Positions 1-9,242 are shown, counted from the first letter of the stretch. The stretch: DNA of 64,000 bases from an uncultured Oscillospiraceae bacterium (GCA_934565415.1 CAKTHQ010000009.1:1-64000); one strand, 5' to 3'. The notes: generated by a model from the sequence alone, not told the origin. Numbers and translations are program-made.

Positions 1-73
1 ACTCCCTGCGGCCGGAGCTGCACCTGGAGGATTTCCGGGGAAATGACCGGGCGGCCCTCATTGCATCCCTGGG
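1..73. repeat. 73-bp exact copy of an internal amylase segment
   Basis: Bases 1-73 are identical to 23518-23590, inside the GH13 amylase gene, and in the same orientation. Identity stops abruptly at base 74. The repeat may extend beyond the left edge of the window. The copied segment is out of frame with the gene that follows, so it does not make a functional fusion. The simplest explanation is a chimeric join at a contig end; a genuine short duplication is the alternative. Confidence 0.9.
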
Positions 74-957
74 CTGTGTACTCCTTTGCCGACGGCCAGA
101 GCAGCCAGCTTATCAATACCCTTTATTCCAAGTTCCTGACCACGGACCTGGATGAAGACGGCTTCGAGGAGCTGGTGGTCATCCGGGAAGGGGATACGGA
201 TGTTTCCGCCGGTTCCAGTGTGGTGTATACCCTTCGGAATGGCACCATGGAGCGCTCCAGGGAGGTCCGGCTTTCTCAGCGGGTGGAGCAGATTAAGCGG
301 GTAAAGATCAGCCGCCTTCAAAGCGGAGAGCCGGCGGTGTACATCTCCAGTACCATCAACGACAGCGCCATTGTTACGGATGTGCTGGTCAGCAAAAACG
401 GGGACTTTTTGAACATCAACAGTACCGGCAGGTTGGCCTACAGTGTGAAGGCCCTGCGGAACTATTACCTTTACATGACGGATATCGATGAAGACGGCGT
501 TATGGAGCTTCCAAGCCTGATGGATATGCGAAGTGTGGATGTCAGCGGCAGCGGAGACCCCCAGCAGCTGGTATATTGGTATTCCGTAGACAGCCAGGGG
601 CAGCAGATCCCCAAGATGTACACCTTCCATAATGTGGAGGGAGGCTGGTATCTGCAGCTGAATCTCACCGACGAACAGGCGGAGCGCTTCTCCGTGGAGC
701 GAGACGGACAGGACCTGAATTTTTACATCTGGGACAAGGAATTCCAGCAGGCAAAGCACCTTTTTAGCATCCATGCCCTGACAGGGAAGGACCGGCTGCA
801 GTCTGCGATGACGGAGGATGGGTTTATCCTGTATCAGACGGATTCGGTACTGTATACGGCGGATCTGGAGCCGAACAGCACCGCATTTGGAATCACCCAG
901 GAGGGGCTTACCGGAAGCTTCCACCTGATGGGTATGGACTTGGGGAAGGAAGGATAG
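43..957 (+). CDS. VCBS/FG-GAP-like lipoprotein-type protein, 5' truncated
   Basis: No enzyme family is recognised. The authentic protein seems to begin only around base 74; the first ten or so residues come from the repeated amylase DNA read in the wrong frame. The body contains calcium-binding-like acidic loops (TDLDEDGFEEL near residue 35, TDIDEDGVMEL near residue 146), as in VCBS/FG-GAP-type extracytoplasmic proteins. From memory of similar proteins encoded next to OmpR-type regulators in Oscillospiraceae, an N-terminal lipoprotein signal and a first repeat domain are missing; this is inference. It ends 9 nt before the response regulator, so it is probably co-transcribed and may be the extracytoplasmic partner of the two-component system. 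Confidence 0.6.
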   Translation: MTGRPSLHPWAVYSFADGQSSQLINTLYSKFLTTDLDEDGFEELVVIREGDTDVSAGSSVVYTLRNGTMERSREVRLSQRVEQIKRVKISRLQSGEPAVYISSTINDSAIVTDVLVSKNGDFLNINSTGRLAYSVKALRNYYLYMTDIDEDGVMELPSLMDMRSVDVSGSGDPQQLVYWYSVDSQGQQIPKMYTFHNVEGGWYLQLNLTDEQAERFSVERDGQDLNFYIWDKEFQQAKHLFSIHALTGKDRLQSAMTEDGFILYQTDSVLYTADLEPNSTAFGITQEGLTGSFHLMGMDLGKEG

Positions 958-966
958 AGAACCAAC

Positions 967-1653
967 ATGAAAAAAGTATTGATCTTGGAAGACGAAGTGA
1001 ATATCCGCAGCTTCGTGGTGATTAATCTTCGCCGGGCAGGCTATGATGTCATCGAAGCTGGTACCGGTATGGATGCCCTGGAGCGTCTGGCGGAAAATCC
1101 GGATATCGGTGTGGCCATTCTGGATATTATGCTGCCGGATATTGATGGCTTTGAGGTTTGCCGTCGGATCCGGGCCACCAGTAAGCAAATCGGCATTATC
1201 ATGCTGACAGCCCGGACCCAGGAAATGGATAAAGTTACAGGGCTTATGACCGGTGCCGACGATTATGTGACCAAGCCTTTCTCCCCGGCGGAGCTGACTG
1301 CCCGGATCGATGCCCTTTATCGCCGCATTGGCGGAGACAGCAACGCCAGCCCGGAACTGCTGACACAGGGCCCCTTTGTGATGAACACCAGGAACCATAC
1401 CTTGGAAAAGGCAGGGGAACGGATCCGGCTGACCCAGGTGGAATACGCTATTTTAAAGCTCTTTATGCAAAACCCCGGCAGAGCCCTGTCCCGGGAGGAT
1501 ATTCTTTCCGCCGTATGGGGGAAGGATTACGAAGGTGAGCTGAAGATTGTGGATGTAAACATTCGCCGCCTGCGGATTAAAATAGAAGATGATACCTCCA
1601 ATCCCACCTACATTACGACTGTTTGGGGCCTGGGGTATAAGTGGGGCGCGTAA
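967..1653 (+). CDS. OmpR/PhoB-family response regulator
   Basis: A 228-residue two-domain regulator. The receiver domain (about 1-118) has the acidic pocket ED at 8-10, the phospho-acceptor Asp53 in ILDIMLPDIDG, conserved Thr81 and Lys103 (VTKPF). A winged-helix DNA-binding domain fills about 130-226 and ends in the usual YITTVWGLGYKW hairpin. It is cytoplasmic and should bind DNA when phosphorylated by the kinase encoded immediately downstream. Its stop codon directly abuts the GTG start of the kinase, which implies translational coupling. The signal and regulon cannot be read from the sequence; PhoP- or VanR-type names would be guesses. Confidence 0.93.
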   Translation: MKKVLILEDEVNIRSFVVINLRRAGYDVIEAGTGMDALERLAENPDIGVAILDIMLPDIDGFEVCRRIRATSKQIGIIMLTARTQEMDKVTGLMTGADDYVTKPFSPAELTARIDALYRRIGGDSNASPELLTQGPFVMNTRNHTLEKAGERIRLTQVEYAILKLFMQNPGRALSREDILSAVWGKDYEGELKIVDVNIRRLRIKIEDDTSNPTYITTVWGLGYKWGA

Positions 1654-3081
1654 GTGAAGCTGAGCTTTAAAAAATTAGGAAATCTGCACAAGCGCTGGCT
1701 GATGAATATTACCCTCATCATCATTGCCGTTGGGCTTGTGTGCGTGGCGGCGGTGACGGCATTTTATGCCTTTTACTGCTATAACAACATGAGCTCGGAT
1801 TTGGAAAACAGGGCAAAAAGCGCCACGGAGTTCTTTAAGGACTATGTGGGACAGGATTACGATGCCTTTTACGAATCCTGCATGACCTATGCCCAATCCT
1901 TCGAGGAAGGGGCCAGTATGGAGCTGGAGCTGCAATTTATCGACCGGAACGGGAAAATCGTGGCTTCCTCTTACGGCACCTGGGCGGTGTCCTCTCCCAG
2001 GACGGCGGAAATTCAGCAGGCGCTCAGCACCCGCAGTGTCCAGCCCTTTGTGGGCCGGGATCCGGATACCCACGAGCGGATTATGGCGGTCAGCACCCCC
2101 ATGATCTACAGCAGCGGGGAGATTATTGGCGTTCTGCGGTTTGTTACCTCCACCTCCGTCATGGACGGAGAAATCATGGGTATTTTCCTGGTCAGCATGG
2201 GGGTTCTCTTGGGGGCACTGCTCATTGTGCTTCTGTCCAGCAGCTTTTTTATCCAATCGGTGATGGCCCCTGTGGAGCAGATTACGGAGAAAGCCAAGCG
2301 CATTGCCAACGGAAGCTACGGTGCTCAGATTAAAACCAAATATAACGATGAAATTGCGGACTTGGCGGAAACCATCAACGAGATGTCCGTCAAGATCAGC
2401 CAGAACGAAAAGATGCAGGCAGAGTTCATTTCCCAGCTCTCCCACGAGCTGCGGACGCCCCTTACTGTTATCAACGGCTGGAGCGAAACTCTGCTTGCCA
2501 GCGATACGCTGGACCCGGACACCGCCCAAGGCCTGAAAATCATTTCCAGTGAAGCCAAACGCCTGACGGAAATGGTCATGGAGCTGCTGGACTTTACCCG
2601 CCTGCAGGATGGCCGTATGACCCTGACCGTAGAAATGACGGACCTGCGAAGCGAATTCGAAGATACCGTATTTATGTATGGCAGCCGCCTGGCCCAAGAC
2701 GGCATCACGCTGGAATACCTGGACAATGACGAGGACATCCCGGAGATTCCTTGTGACCCCAAGCGCTTGCGGCAGGTGTTTTTAAACATTTTGGATAATG
2801 CCGCCAAGCACGGTAAGGACGGCAAGCGGATTGAAGCCAGCATTGCCTGCGAGCAGGACAATGTGGTGGTCCGCATTCGGGACTATGGCCCCGGTATCCC
2901 GGAGGACGAGCTTCCTCTGGTTAAAAAGAAATTCTATAAGGGCAGCTCCAAAGCCCGGGGCACCGGCATTGGTCTGGCGGTCTGCGATGAGATTGTCCAG
3001 CTCCATGGCGGCACCCTGACTCTGGAAAATGCGGAGGGCGGCGGTACCCTGGTAACGGTCAGCCTGCCGGTCTCCCAGTAA
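1654..3081 (+). CDS. membrane sensor histidine kinase
   Basis: A 475-residue kinase starting with GTG directly after the regulator stop. The first membrane helix is at about 17-42, followed by an extracytoplasmic sensor domain of about 130 residues and a second helix at about 177-203. A HAMP segment leads to the HisKA box SQLSHELRTPL with His264 as phospho-acceptor. The HATPase domain has the N box (NILDNAAKHG), G1 (DYGPGIPEDE) and G2 (GTGIGLAV) motifs and looks complete. It phosphorylates the preceding response regulator. The sensor domain has no recognisable ligand-binding signature, so the stimulus is unknown. Confidence 0.93.
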   Translation: MKLSFKKLGNLHKRWLMNITLIIIAVGLVCVAAVTAFYAFYCYNNMSSDLENRAKSATEFFKDYVGQDYDAFYESCMTYAQSFEEGASMELELQFIDRNGKIVASSYGTWAVSSPRTAEIQQALSTRSVQPFVGRDPDTHERIMAVSTPMIYSSGEIIGVLRFVTSTSVMDGEIMGIFLVSMGVLLGALLIVLLSSSFFIQSVMAPVEQITEKAKRIANGSYGAQIKTKYNDEIADLAETINEMSVKISQNEKMQAEFISQLSHELRTPLTVINGWSETLLASDTLDPDTAQGLKIISSEAKRLTEMVMELLDFTRLQDGRMTLTVEMTDLRSEFEDTVFMYGSRLAQDGITLEYLDNDEDIPEIPCDPKRLRQVFLNILDNAAKHGKDGKRIEASIACEQDNVVVRIRDYGPGIPEDELPLVKKKFYKGSSKARGTGIGLAVCDEIVQLHGGTLTLENAEGGGTLVTVSLPVSQ

Positions 3082-3094
3082 GGAAGGAAAATTC

Positions 3095-4078
3095 ATGGCA
3101 AATCAAGAGAAATTCAAAACCTCTATCGGTGGCCAGGCCCTCATTGAAGGCATTCTGATGCGGGGGCCGGAAAAGGATGCCGTGGTTATCCGGGGCAAAG
3201 ACGGCCTTACCCTGGAGGTGACAGACCGGAAGCTGGCCCCAAAGGGCTCCTGGAAGACCTGGCCTTTTATAAGGGGCATTTTTAACTTCTTCGATGCCCA
3301 GGTAGTGGGCGTCAAAGCCCTAATGCGCTCTGCGGATCTGGCGCCGGAGGAAATGCAGGAGGAGCCCTCCAAATTTGATAAATGGCTGGAAAAGAAATTG
3401 GGCAGCGAGGCCTTCCAAAAGGCTTTGGTCAGCATTGCCGTGTTTATGGGCGTGGGCCTGTCCGTGCTGCTGTTCTTTCTGCTTCCTATGACCATTGCCT
3501 CTTTTTTTGATAAGGTAATTACAAGCGTGCTGGGCCTGAACCTGATTGAGGGGCTCATCCGAATGGTGATTTTCCTGGGCTACATGATTGCCGTGTCCCG
3601 GATGGGGGAAATGCGCCGGGTATTTTCCTACCACGGGGCAGAGCACAAGACCATCCGCTGCTACGAGTGCGGCTTGCCCCTGACGGTGGAAAATGTCCGG
3701 CAGCAGACCCGGTTCCATCCCCGCTGCGGCACCAGCTTTCTGCTGGTGGTGATGGTCATCTCCGTGCTTCTGTTCTCCATTGCCTCTTCGCTGCTTCTCA
3801 GCATTGTCCCGGCTTTGAGCGCTATGCGGGGGAGCATCGGCTACCGGATTATTATGATCCTCTTTAAGCTGGCTCTTCTGCCACTGGTGGTGGGGGTCAC
3901 CTACGAGATCAACCGTTGGGCAGGCCGGCACGATAACGGCTTTACCAAGATCCTGACGGCCCCCGGTATGTGGCTCCAGCGGTTTACCACCAACGAGCCC
4001 GACGACTCCATGATCGAGGTGGGCATTGCCGCCGTAAAGGCGGTGCTCCCCAAAGAGGAGGGGATGGATCGGTGGTAA
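3095..4078 (+). CDS. DUF1385 family membrane protein (YqhQ-like)
   Basis: A 327-residue protein matching the DUF1385 family, represented by Bacillus subtilis YqhQ. The family N-terminal signature GGQALIEGILMRGP is at about 11-24. Several hydrophobic segments follow (about 110-140, 150-170, 210-240, 255-275). A Cys-rich motif (CYECGLPL, then HPRCGTSF) lies between them, next to the motif YHGAEHK, and could bind metal or be redox active. The biochemical function of the family is not established. It lies next to prmC, as in many Firmicutes, and overlaps the prmC start by 7 nt. Confidence 0.85.
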   Translation: MANQEKFKTSIGGQALIEGILMRGPEKDAVVIRGKDGLTLEVTDRKLAPKGSWKTWPFIRGIFNFFDAQVVGVKALMRSADLAPEEMQEEPSKFDKWLEKKLGSEAFQKALVSIAVFMGVGLSVLLFFLLPMTIASFFDKVITSVLGLNLIEGLIRMVIFLGYMIAVSRMGEMRRVFSYHGAEHKTIRCYECGLPLTVENVRQQTRFHPRCGTSFLLVVMVISVLLFSIASSLLLSIVPALSAMRGSIGYRIIMILFKLALLPLVVGVTYEINRWAGRHDNGFTKILTAPGMWLQRFTTNEPDDSMIEVGIAAVKAVLPKEEGMDRW

Positions 4079-4947
4079 CAACCCTTGCCCGGCTTTATCT
4101 GGATGCCCGGAACCGGCTGATGGAGACAGAGGAGCCCCAGTTGGCCGGTCAGATGGCCCGGGAGCTGGTCAGCACCTTCTCCGGCCGTACCCAGGAGCAG
4201 TTCCTTTTGGAAAAGGATACCCCGGCGGAGGAAGCCCTGTGCCTCCGGGTGGGGGAGGGGGTAGACCGGCTTTTGGCCGGGGAGCCTCTGCCCTATGTAT
4301 TGGGAGAATGGACCTTTTACGGCCTGCCTATGGTAGTCTCCCCGGATGTGCTCATCCCCCGGGACGATACCTGCGCCGTGGCAGAGCTTGCCATTCATCG
4401 CGGGCTCTTCCTGGACCCGGATCCCAGAATTCTGGACCTGTGCTGCGGCTCCGGCTGCATCGGCCTGGCCATTGCAAGCCGCCTCAAGGATGCCCGAGTC
4501 ACCCTGGCAGACCTAAGCAGGGAAGCTCTGGCGGTGGCGAAAAAGAACATCCAGCTCAACCACATGGGGGGGCGGGTCAGCTGCGTGACCGTGGATGCCC
4601 GGAAGGAACCCCCGGCATTTTTGGGGAAATTTGACATGATCGTTTCCAATCCCCCCTATATTACGGGGAAGGAAATGGAGGAGCTGCCCAAAAGTGTGGC
4701 AGACTTCGAGCCCCATATGGCCCTGTACGGCGGGGAAGACGGCCTGGACTTTTACCGGGACATCACCGCCCTGTATACCGGCCTCCTAAAGCCCGGCGGA
4801 TACCTGTGCTATGAATTTGGTATGGGCCAGGGAGACGCGGTGTGCCGTATTCTGGAACAAGCAGGCTACACCATCGCGGAACGTGTCATGGACTATAACG
4901 ATCGAGAACGCGCCGTATGTGCTCAATACGGCAGGAAGGAATATTAA
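4072..4947 (+). CDS. prmC: peptide chain release factor N5-glutamine methyltransferase
   Basis: PrmC methylates the GGQ glutamine of release factors RF1 and RF2 with S-adenosylmethionine, raising termination efficiency. The 291-residue product has an N-terminal helical substrate domain, the SAM motif [14 protein letters not shown] (from about residue 122) and the catalytic NPPY at 193-196. The GTG at 4072 is chosen because an AGGAGG sequence (4056-4061) lies 10 nt upstream and the protein then has the family length; a longer reading from 3970 would run through the upstream gene and add non-homologous residues. It overlaps the preceding gene and ends 2 nt before recA. Confidence 0.92.
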   Translation: MVTTLARLYLDARNRLMETEEPQLAGQMARELVSTFSGRTQEQFLLEKDTPAEEALCLRVGEGVDRLLAGEPLPYVLGEWTFYGLPMVVSPDVLIPRDDTCAVAELAIHRGLFLDPDPRILDLCCGSGCIGLAIASRLKDARVTLADLSREALAVAKKNIQLNHMGGRVSCVTVDARKEPPAFLGKFDMIVSNPPYITGKEMEELPKSVADFEPHMALYGGEDGLDFYRDITALYTGLLKPGGYLCYEFGMGQGDAVCRILEQAGYTIAERVMDYNDRERAVCAQYGRKEY

Positions 4948-4949
4948 TT

Positions 4950-6062
4950 ATGGCTACAAAAAAGACTCCTTACGAAGCGCCAACCCCTGCATCCGATAAG
5001 AAAAAGGCCTTGCAGACCGCCCTTTCCCAGCTGGACAAAACCTTTGGCAAAGGCACCGTCATGCGCCTGGGGGACCGGCCGGAAATGAACGTAGAGGCCA
5101 TTCCCACCGGCTCCCTGGCCCTGGACGCGGCTCTGGGCATCGGCGGCGTGCCCAAGGGAAGAATCATCGAAATCTACGGCCCCGAGTCCTCCGGTAAGAC
5201 CACTCTGGCCCTGCACATTCTGGCGGAAGCCCAGAAGCGGGGCGGCGAAGTGGCCTTCGTGGATGCCGAGCACGCACTGGATCCGGTTTACGCGGCAGCT
5301 CTGGGCGTGGATATCGACAATCTGCTGGTTTCCCAGCCGGATACCGGTGAGCAGGCCCTGGAAATTACCGATGCTCTGGTCCGCTCCGGCGCTATCGACG
5401 CCGTGGTTGTGGACTCCGTGGCTGCGCTGGTACCTAAGCAGGAAATTGAGGGTGAGATGGGCGATACCTTTGTGGGTCTCCAGGCCCGGCTCATGTCTCA
5501 GGCCCTGCGGAAGCTGGCCGGTACCATCAACAAGACCAACTGCGTGGTCATTTTCATCAACCAGCTGCGTATGAAGATCGGCGTTATGTACGGCAACCCG
5601 GAAACCACCACCGGCGGCAACGCTTTGAAGTTCTATGCCTCCGTCCGTCTGGATGTGCGCCGCATCGAAGCCATCAAAGAAGGCGGCAATGTCATCGGCA
5701 ACAAGACCCGGGTCAAGGTGGTCAAGAACAAGGTAGCCCCTCCCTTTAAGGAGGCGGTGTTCGATATCATGTACGGCCAAGGCATCTCCAAGTGGAGCGA
5801 GCTCATCGACTTGGCGGTGCAGATGGACATCATCCAGAAGAGCGGCAGCTGGTTCAGTATGGGCGACGAACGCATCGGCCAGGGCAAGGATAGCGTCAAG
5901 ACCTACCTGCAGGAACGGCCGGAGCTGGCCGAGCAGGTGGAGGCCCAGGTCCGGGAGAACCTCTGGAAGATTTCCGGCGGTGTCCCCAAGGCACCCGCCA
6001 AGGCAGCAGAGCGCCCCGTAGCCGTAGAGGCTGACGATTTCAGCGACGAGGATGAGGATTGA
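4950..6062 (+). CDS. recA: recombinase A
   Basis: RecA forms ATP-dependent filaments on single-stranded DNA for homologous recombination, and triggers LexA self-cleavage. The 370-residue protein has the Walker A motif GPESSGKTT at 77-85, the LLVSQPD region, the L2-type segment [15 protein letters not shown] and an acidic C-terminal tail. The ATG at 4950 follows an AGGAAGGA ribosome binding site at 4933-4940 and gives the family N-terminus. Only 2 nt separate it from prmC, so it depends largely on the upstream operon promoter; no LexA-type box was found just ahead of it. It overlaps recX by 11 nt. Confidence 0.98.
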   Translation: MATKKTPYEAPTPASDKKKALQTALSQLDKTFGKGTVMRLGDRPEMNVEAIPTGSLALDAALGIGGVPKGRIIEIYGPESSGKTTLALHILAEAQKRGGEVAFVDAEHALDPVYAAALGVDIDNLLVSQPDTGEQALEITDALVRSGAIDAVVVDSVAALVPKQEIEGEMGDTFVGLQARLMSQALRKLAGTINKTNCVVIFINQLRMKIGVMYGNPETTTGGNALKFYASVRLDVRRIEAIKEGGNVIGNKTRVKVVKNKVAPPFKEAVFDIMYGQGISKWSELIDLAVQMDIIQKSGSWFSMGDERIGQGKDSVKTYLQERPELAEQVEAQVRENLWKISGGVPKAPAKAAERPVAVEADDFSDEDED

Positions 6063-6684
6063 GCTGTTAAAAACCGCCCCGGACCGGTCCGGAAGGTTCC
6101 TTGTCCGCTTTGAGGATGGTACGGTCTTGCGGCTGTACCGGCAGACGGTGGAAGACTTTGGACTCTACCCAGGTAAGGAGTTGAGCGAAGGCGAATACGC
6201 CTCCCTGCAAAAAAGCGCCGCCGAAATGTCCGCCAAGATGCGGGCGGTGCGGATCGTCTCGGCTTCCAGCGTTTCCAAAAAGGACCTGGAAAGTCGATTG
6301 GTCCGGAAAGGGGAGAACCCCAAGGATGCCCAAAAGGCGGTATCCTGGCTGGAGGACCTGAAAATTCTGGACGACCGGGCGGCGGCGGAAAACGCGGTCC
6401 GGTCCTGCATCGCTAAGGGCTACGGCCTCCAGCGGGCCAGGCAGGTCCTCTACGAAAAGCGGATTCCCAAGGAGCTCTGGCAGGAGGCCCTGGAGGACTA
6501 CCCGGACCAGGAGGAGAAGATTTTAGCCTTTCTCCGCACCCGGCTGTCCGGTTCCTCAGACCCCAAGGCACAGAAAAAGGCCATCGACGCTCTTTTGCGC
6601 CGGGGCCACAGCTACGGCGCCATCCGGCAGGCTCTACAACAATTATCCTTTGATACAGACGAATTTCCGGAGGAAGATTATTAA
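6052..6684 (+). CDS. recX: RecX-family regulator of RecA
   Basis: RecX binds the RecA filament and modulates its activity. The 210-residue protein has the arrangement of three-helix RecX repeats, with [13 protein letters not shown] near 85-97, [15 protein letters not shown] near 125-139 and a final repeat with [13 protein letters not shown] near 187-199. Its ATG lies inside the end of recA (11-nt overlap), the usual recA-recX coupling that keeps the inhibitor in proportion to the recombinase. The N-terminal part (about 1-65) is the extra domain seen in Firmicutes RecX. It ends 2 nt before rimO. Confidence 0.88.
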   Translation: MRIELLKTAPDRSGRFLVRFEDGTVLRLYRQTVEDFGLYPGKELSEGEYASLQKSAAEMSAKMRAVRIVSASSVSKKDLESRLVRKGENPKDAQKAVSWLEDLKILDDRAAAENAVRSCIAKGYGLQRARQVLYEKRIPKELWQEALEDYPDQEEKILAFLRTRLSGSSDPKAQKKAIDALLRRGHSYGAIRQALQQLSFDTDEFPEEDY

Positions 6685-6686
6685 AT

Positions 6687-8021
6687 ATGGCAAATATCGG
6701 ATTTATTTCTCTTGGCTGTGCCAAGAACCAGGTGGACTGCGAACGGATGATGTACCGGGTGCGGGAAGCCGGGCATACGGTGCTTTCTGACCTTCCCGGC
6801 AGCGACGTGGTGGTCATTAATACCTGCGGCTTTATCGACTCCGCCAAGAGCGAGGCCATTGATTACATTCTGCAAACCGCCGCCCTGAAGGCGGAGGGGC
6901 AGGTGGGGAAGATCCTGGTAACGGGCTGCCTGTCCCAGCGCTACCAGGGAGATATTCTCAAGGAGATGCCGGAGGTTGACGGCATTCTGGGTACCGGCAG
7001 CTATACCAAGATCGTGCCTGCCATTGAGCAGCTGCTTTCCGGCCACAGTGTGGTGGACTTCGGCTCCATCGATGCCCCCGAGGAGGAGGTAGGCCGGGTG
7101 ATGACTACCCCGGAGCATTTTTCCTATATCAAAATTGCCGAGGGCTGCAATAACCGCTGCGCCTTCTGCATCATTCCCTACCTGCGGGGCAAGTACCGCA
7201 GCCGCCAGATGGACGATGTGCTGTACGAAGCCCGGGTGCTGGCAGCAAACGGCACCAAGGAGCTGATTGTGGTAGCCCAGGATACCAGCCGCTACGGCAC
7301 CGATTTCCCGGAGCACAAGCGGCTGCTTCCGGAGCTTCTGCGGGAGCTGTGCAAGATCGATGGCCTCCACTGGATTCGGGTCCACTATGTCTACCCGGAT
7401 GAAATTGACGACGAGCTCATTGATGTTCTGGCCAGCGAACCCAAGATCGTCAAGTACTTGGATATTCCCATCCAACACTGCAACGACAAGATCCTGGCCG
7501 CCATGCACCGCCGGGGTGACAAAAAGCTGATTGTGGACCTGTTCGCCAAACTCCGGGAGAGAATTCCCGGCCTTGTCATCCGCACCAGCCTGATTACCGG
7601 CCTGCCCGGAGAAGGGGAGGAGGAGTTCCAGGAGCTGTGCCAGTTCCTGCGGGAAGAGAAAATGGAGCGGGTAGGCGCCTTCGTGTTCTCTCCGGAGGAG
7701 GGCACCCCTGCTGCCACTATGGACCATGTAGACGAGGAAGTGGCCAAGGAGCGGGCGGAGACCCTGGAAATGATCCAATCCCAGATCATGGACGAGTACA
7801 ACAGCTCTATGATCGGCAAGACTCTGGAAGTACTGGTAGACGGCTTCGACGAGGAGCAGGAACAGTTCTACGGCCGGACCTATGCCGATTCTCCGGACAT
7901 TGACGGCCGGGTCTGGATCGCCACCGAAGAACCCCTCCATGAGGGAGATTTTGTTATGGTCACCATCGACGGTACCGTGGACGGGGACCTGACAGGCTAT
8001 GTTGCGGAGGTAGAAGCATGA
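6687..8021 (+). CDS. rimO: ribosomal protein S12 (Asp) methylthiotransferase
   Basis: RimO is a radical-SAM enzyme that adds a methylthio group to a conserved aspartate of ribosomal protein S12. All three parts are present: an N-terminal MTTase domain with cysteines at Cys11 (SLGCAKNQVD), NTCGF and VTGC; the radical-SAM cluster motif with Cys154, Cys158 and Cys161 (EGCNNRCAFC); and a C-terminal TRAM domain from about residue 370. The SLGCAKNQVDCE start points to RimO rather than MiaB. It overlaps pgsA by 4 nt, which suggests translational coupling. Confidence 0.95.
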   Translation: MANIGFISLGCAKNQVDCERMMYRVREAGHTVLSDLPGSDVVVINTCGFIDSAKSEAIDYILQTAALKAEGQVGKILVTGCLSQRYQGDILKEMPEVDGILGTGSYTKIVPAIEQLLSGHSVVDFGSIDAPEEEVGRVMTTPEHFSYIKIAEGCNNRCAFCIIPYLRGKYRSRQMDDVLYEARVLAANGTKELIVVAQDTSRYGTDFPEHKRLLPELLRELCKIDGLHWIRVHYVYPDEIDDELIDVLASEPKIVKYLDIPIQHCNDKILAAMHRRGDKKLIVDLFAKLRERIPGLVIRTSLITGLPGEGEEEFQELCQFLREEKMERVGAFVFSPEEGTPAATMDHVDEEVAKERAETLEMIQSQIMDEYNSSMIGKTLEVLVDGFDEEQEQFYGRTYADSPDIDGRVWIATEEPLHEGDFVMVTIDGTVDGDLTGYVAEVEA

Positions 8022-8548
8022 CAACAGCCAGTAAAATTACCCTGTTTCGGGTGGTATTGATTCCCGTGATGATGTGGACCCTCTATATGAGCGAGGGTTA
8101 TCGGAGCGTATGGATGTGGGTCAGCCTGGGCATTTTTATCCTGGGCAGCCTCAGCGACTTCCTGGACGGCCAGATTGCACGCCGGTGCAACCAGGTAACG
8201 GATTTCGGAAAGTTCCTGGACCCTCTGGCCGATAAGCTTCTAACCATCGCCGTCATGACGATGTTTACCCAGTGGGGCCGGTTCCCCGCCTGGGCATTGA
8301 TGATCGTCCTCACCCGGGAGTTTGCCGTTACCGGCCTGCGTCTGGTGGCCGCCCCCAAGGGCAAGGTCATTGCCGCCGCCTGGAGCGGAAAAGTGAAGAC
8401 CGCCAGCACCATGGTGGGCCTGATCCTGTGGCTGATTTTCCCCGCCAACGAACTCATTGGCGGCATCGTCAGCGCCGTCATCGTCCTGACTACCGTGTAC
8501 TCCGGCGTGGAGTATTTTATTAAAAACTGGAACTGCCTCTGGGATTGA
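8018..8548 (+). CDS. pgsA: CDP-diacylglycerol-glycerol-3-phosphate 3-phosphatidyltransferase
   Basis: PgsA condenses CDP-diacylglycerol with glycerol-3-phosphate, the committed step to phosphatidylglycerol and cardiolipin, in the cytoplasmic membrane. The 176-residue product carries the CDP-alcohol phosphotransferase signature: DFLDGQIAR, then a conserved Gly, then LDPLADK (about residues 47-73), which supplies the metal-binding aspartates. Several hydrophobic segments fit a six-helix membrane fold. It is the last gene of the run beginning at DUF1385 and is followed by two strong hairpins. Confidence 0.93.
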   Translation: MTTASKITLFRVVLIPVMMWTLYMSEGYRSVWMWVSLGIFILGSLSDFLDGQIARRCNQVTDFGKFLDPLADKLLTIAVMTMFTQWGRFPAWALMIVLTREFAVTGLRLVAAPKGKVIAAAWSGKVKTASTMVGLILWLIFPANELIGGIVSAVIVLTTVYSGVEYFIKNWNCLWD

Positions 8549-8555
8549 CCCGGGG

Positions 8556-8597
8556 GTAAGAAAAGGCCGCCGCTGCTTTTTGCATCGGCGGTCTTTT
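8556..8597 (+). terminator. rho-independent terminator after pgsA
   Basis: An inverted repeat (GGCCGCCG paired with CGGCGGTC) flanked by an A-run and followed by TTTT ends the recA/pgsA operon. Confidence 0.75.
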
Positions 8598-8600
8598 GAG

Positions 8601-8640
8601 CCCCTTTCCCCCTCCTGCTTGGAGGGGGAAGGGGATTTTT
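8601..8640 (+). terminator. second hairpin with T-run after pgsA
   Basis: A long stem pairing CCCCTTTCCCCCTCC with GGAGGGGGAAGGGG, ending in ATTTTT. It backs up the first terminator and could insulate the ECF sigma gene downstream. The following bases (about 8640-8680, containing TTCGCAATGACA) look like the degenerate intergenic repeats common in gut Clostridia. Confidence 0.65.
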
Positions 8641-8701
8641 CGGTCACTTGTTCGCAATGACAGGTGGTTTCTAACGGCCTATTTGTTTTTGAAAAGAAAG
8701 C

Positions 8702-8728
8702 TGAAACATTTCCGGTCCTTCATTCGTA
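8702..8728 (+). promoter_or_regulatory. ECF-type promoter upstream of the sigma factor gene
   Basis: TGAAAC at 8702-8707 followed by T-rich sequence, and CGTA at 8725-8728 after a 17-nt spacer, resemble SigW-class ECF promoters (TGAAAC, about 16 nt, CGTA). Its position 26 nt before the start codon suggests autoregulation by the encoded sigma factor; this is inference from motif similarity. Confidence 0.5.
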
Positions 8729-8753
8729 TCCAAGGTGAGAGGAGGTGGTGACC

Positions 8754-9242
8754 ATGGCTTCTTTGTTGCGTACGGACAAAGAAATCACGGAAATCTACGC
8801 AAGGAATATCGATACCGTATATCGGGTCTGTTATTCCTTTATGAAAAACAAACCAGAGGCAGAGGATATGGTACAGGAAACTTTTCTGCGCCTGCTTTCT
8901 GCCGGACAAGCCTTTGAAAATCAGCGGCACGAAAAGGCCTGGCTCATCGTTACAGCCTCAAACCTGTGCAGGGATCAGCTCAAACGAGCCTATCGGAAGG
9001 ATGAGGACCTGGAGAGCCACATAGAATTGGCTTCCGGCGATATGCCCCGGGAAAACCCGGTGCTGGAGGCAATTTTATCTCTGCCTCCCAGCTACAAAAC
9101 GCCGGTGTATCTTTATTACTACGAAGGGTACTCTACTTTGGAAATCGCAAGATATCTGCACTATCCCCAGGCAACGGTCCGTACCAGACTTTCCCGTGCC
9201 AGAAAACAACTGAAAACCATGTTAGGCGGTGATTCACTATGA
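8754..9242 (+). CDS. ECF-type RNA polymerase sigma factor
   Basis: A 162-residue sigma-70-family factor with only regions 2 and 4. Region 2 includes AEDMVQETFLRLL near 38-50 and binds the -10 element and core enzyme; region 4 has the helix-turn-helix YEGYSTLEIARYLHYPQATV near 120-139. The ATG at 8754 is 8 nt after AGGAGG; GTG codons at 8745 and 8748 overlap or abut that site and are less likely. It overlaps the next gene by 4 nt (ATGA), the usual coupling between an ECF sigma factor and its membrane anti-sigma partner. Target genes are unknown apart from the probable self-promoter. Confidence 0.9.
   Translation: MASLLRTDKEITEIYARNIDTVYRVCYSFMKNKPEAEDMVQETFLRLLSAGQAFENQRHEKAWLIVTASNLCRDQLKRAYRKDEDLESHIELASGDMPRENPVLEAILSLPPSYKTPVYLYYYEGYSTLEIARYLHYPQATVRTRLSRARKQLKTMLGGDSL

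Noticed and set aside
1-73. the repeat as an insertion-sequence end or phage attachment site
   Set aside because: Both copies are plain amylase coding sequence; there is no inverted repeat, integrase, transposase or tRNA target beside them.
58-1398. 446-codon open frame on the minus strand opposite the first two genes
   Set aside because: It is antisense to clear coding sequence, has low-complexity His/Gly-rich translation and no family resemblance; it is a GC-driven shadow.
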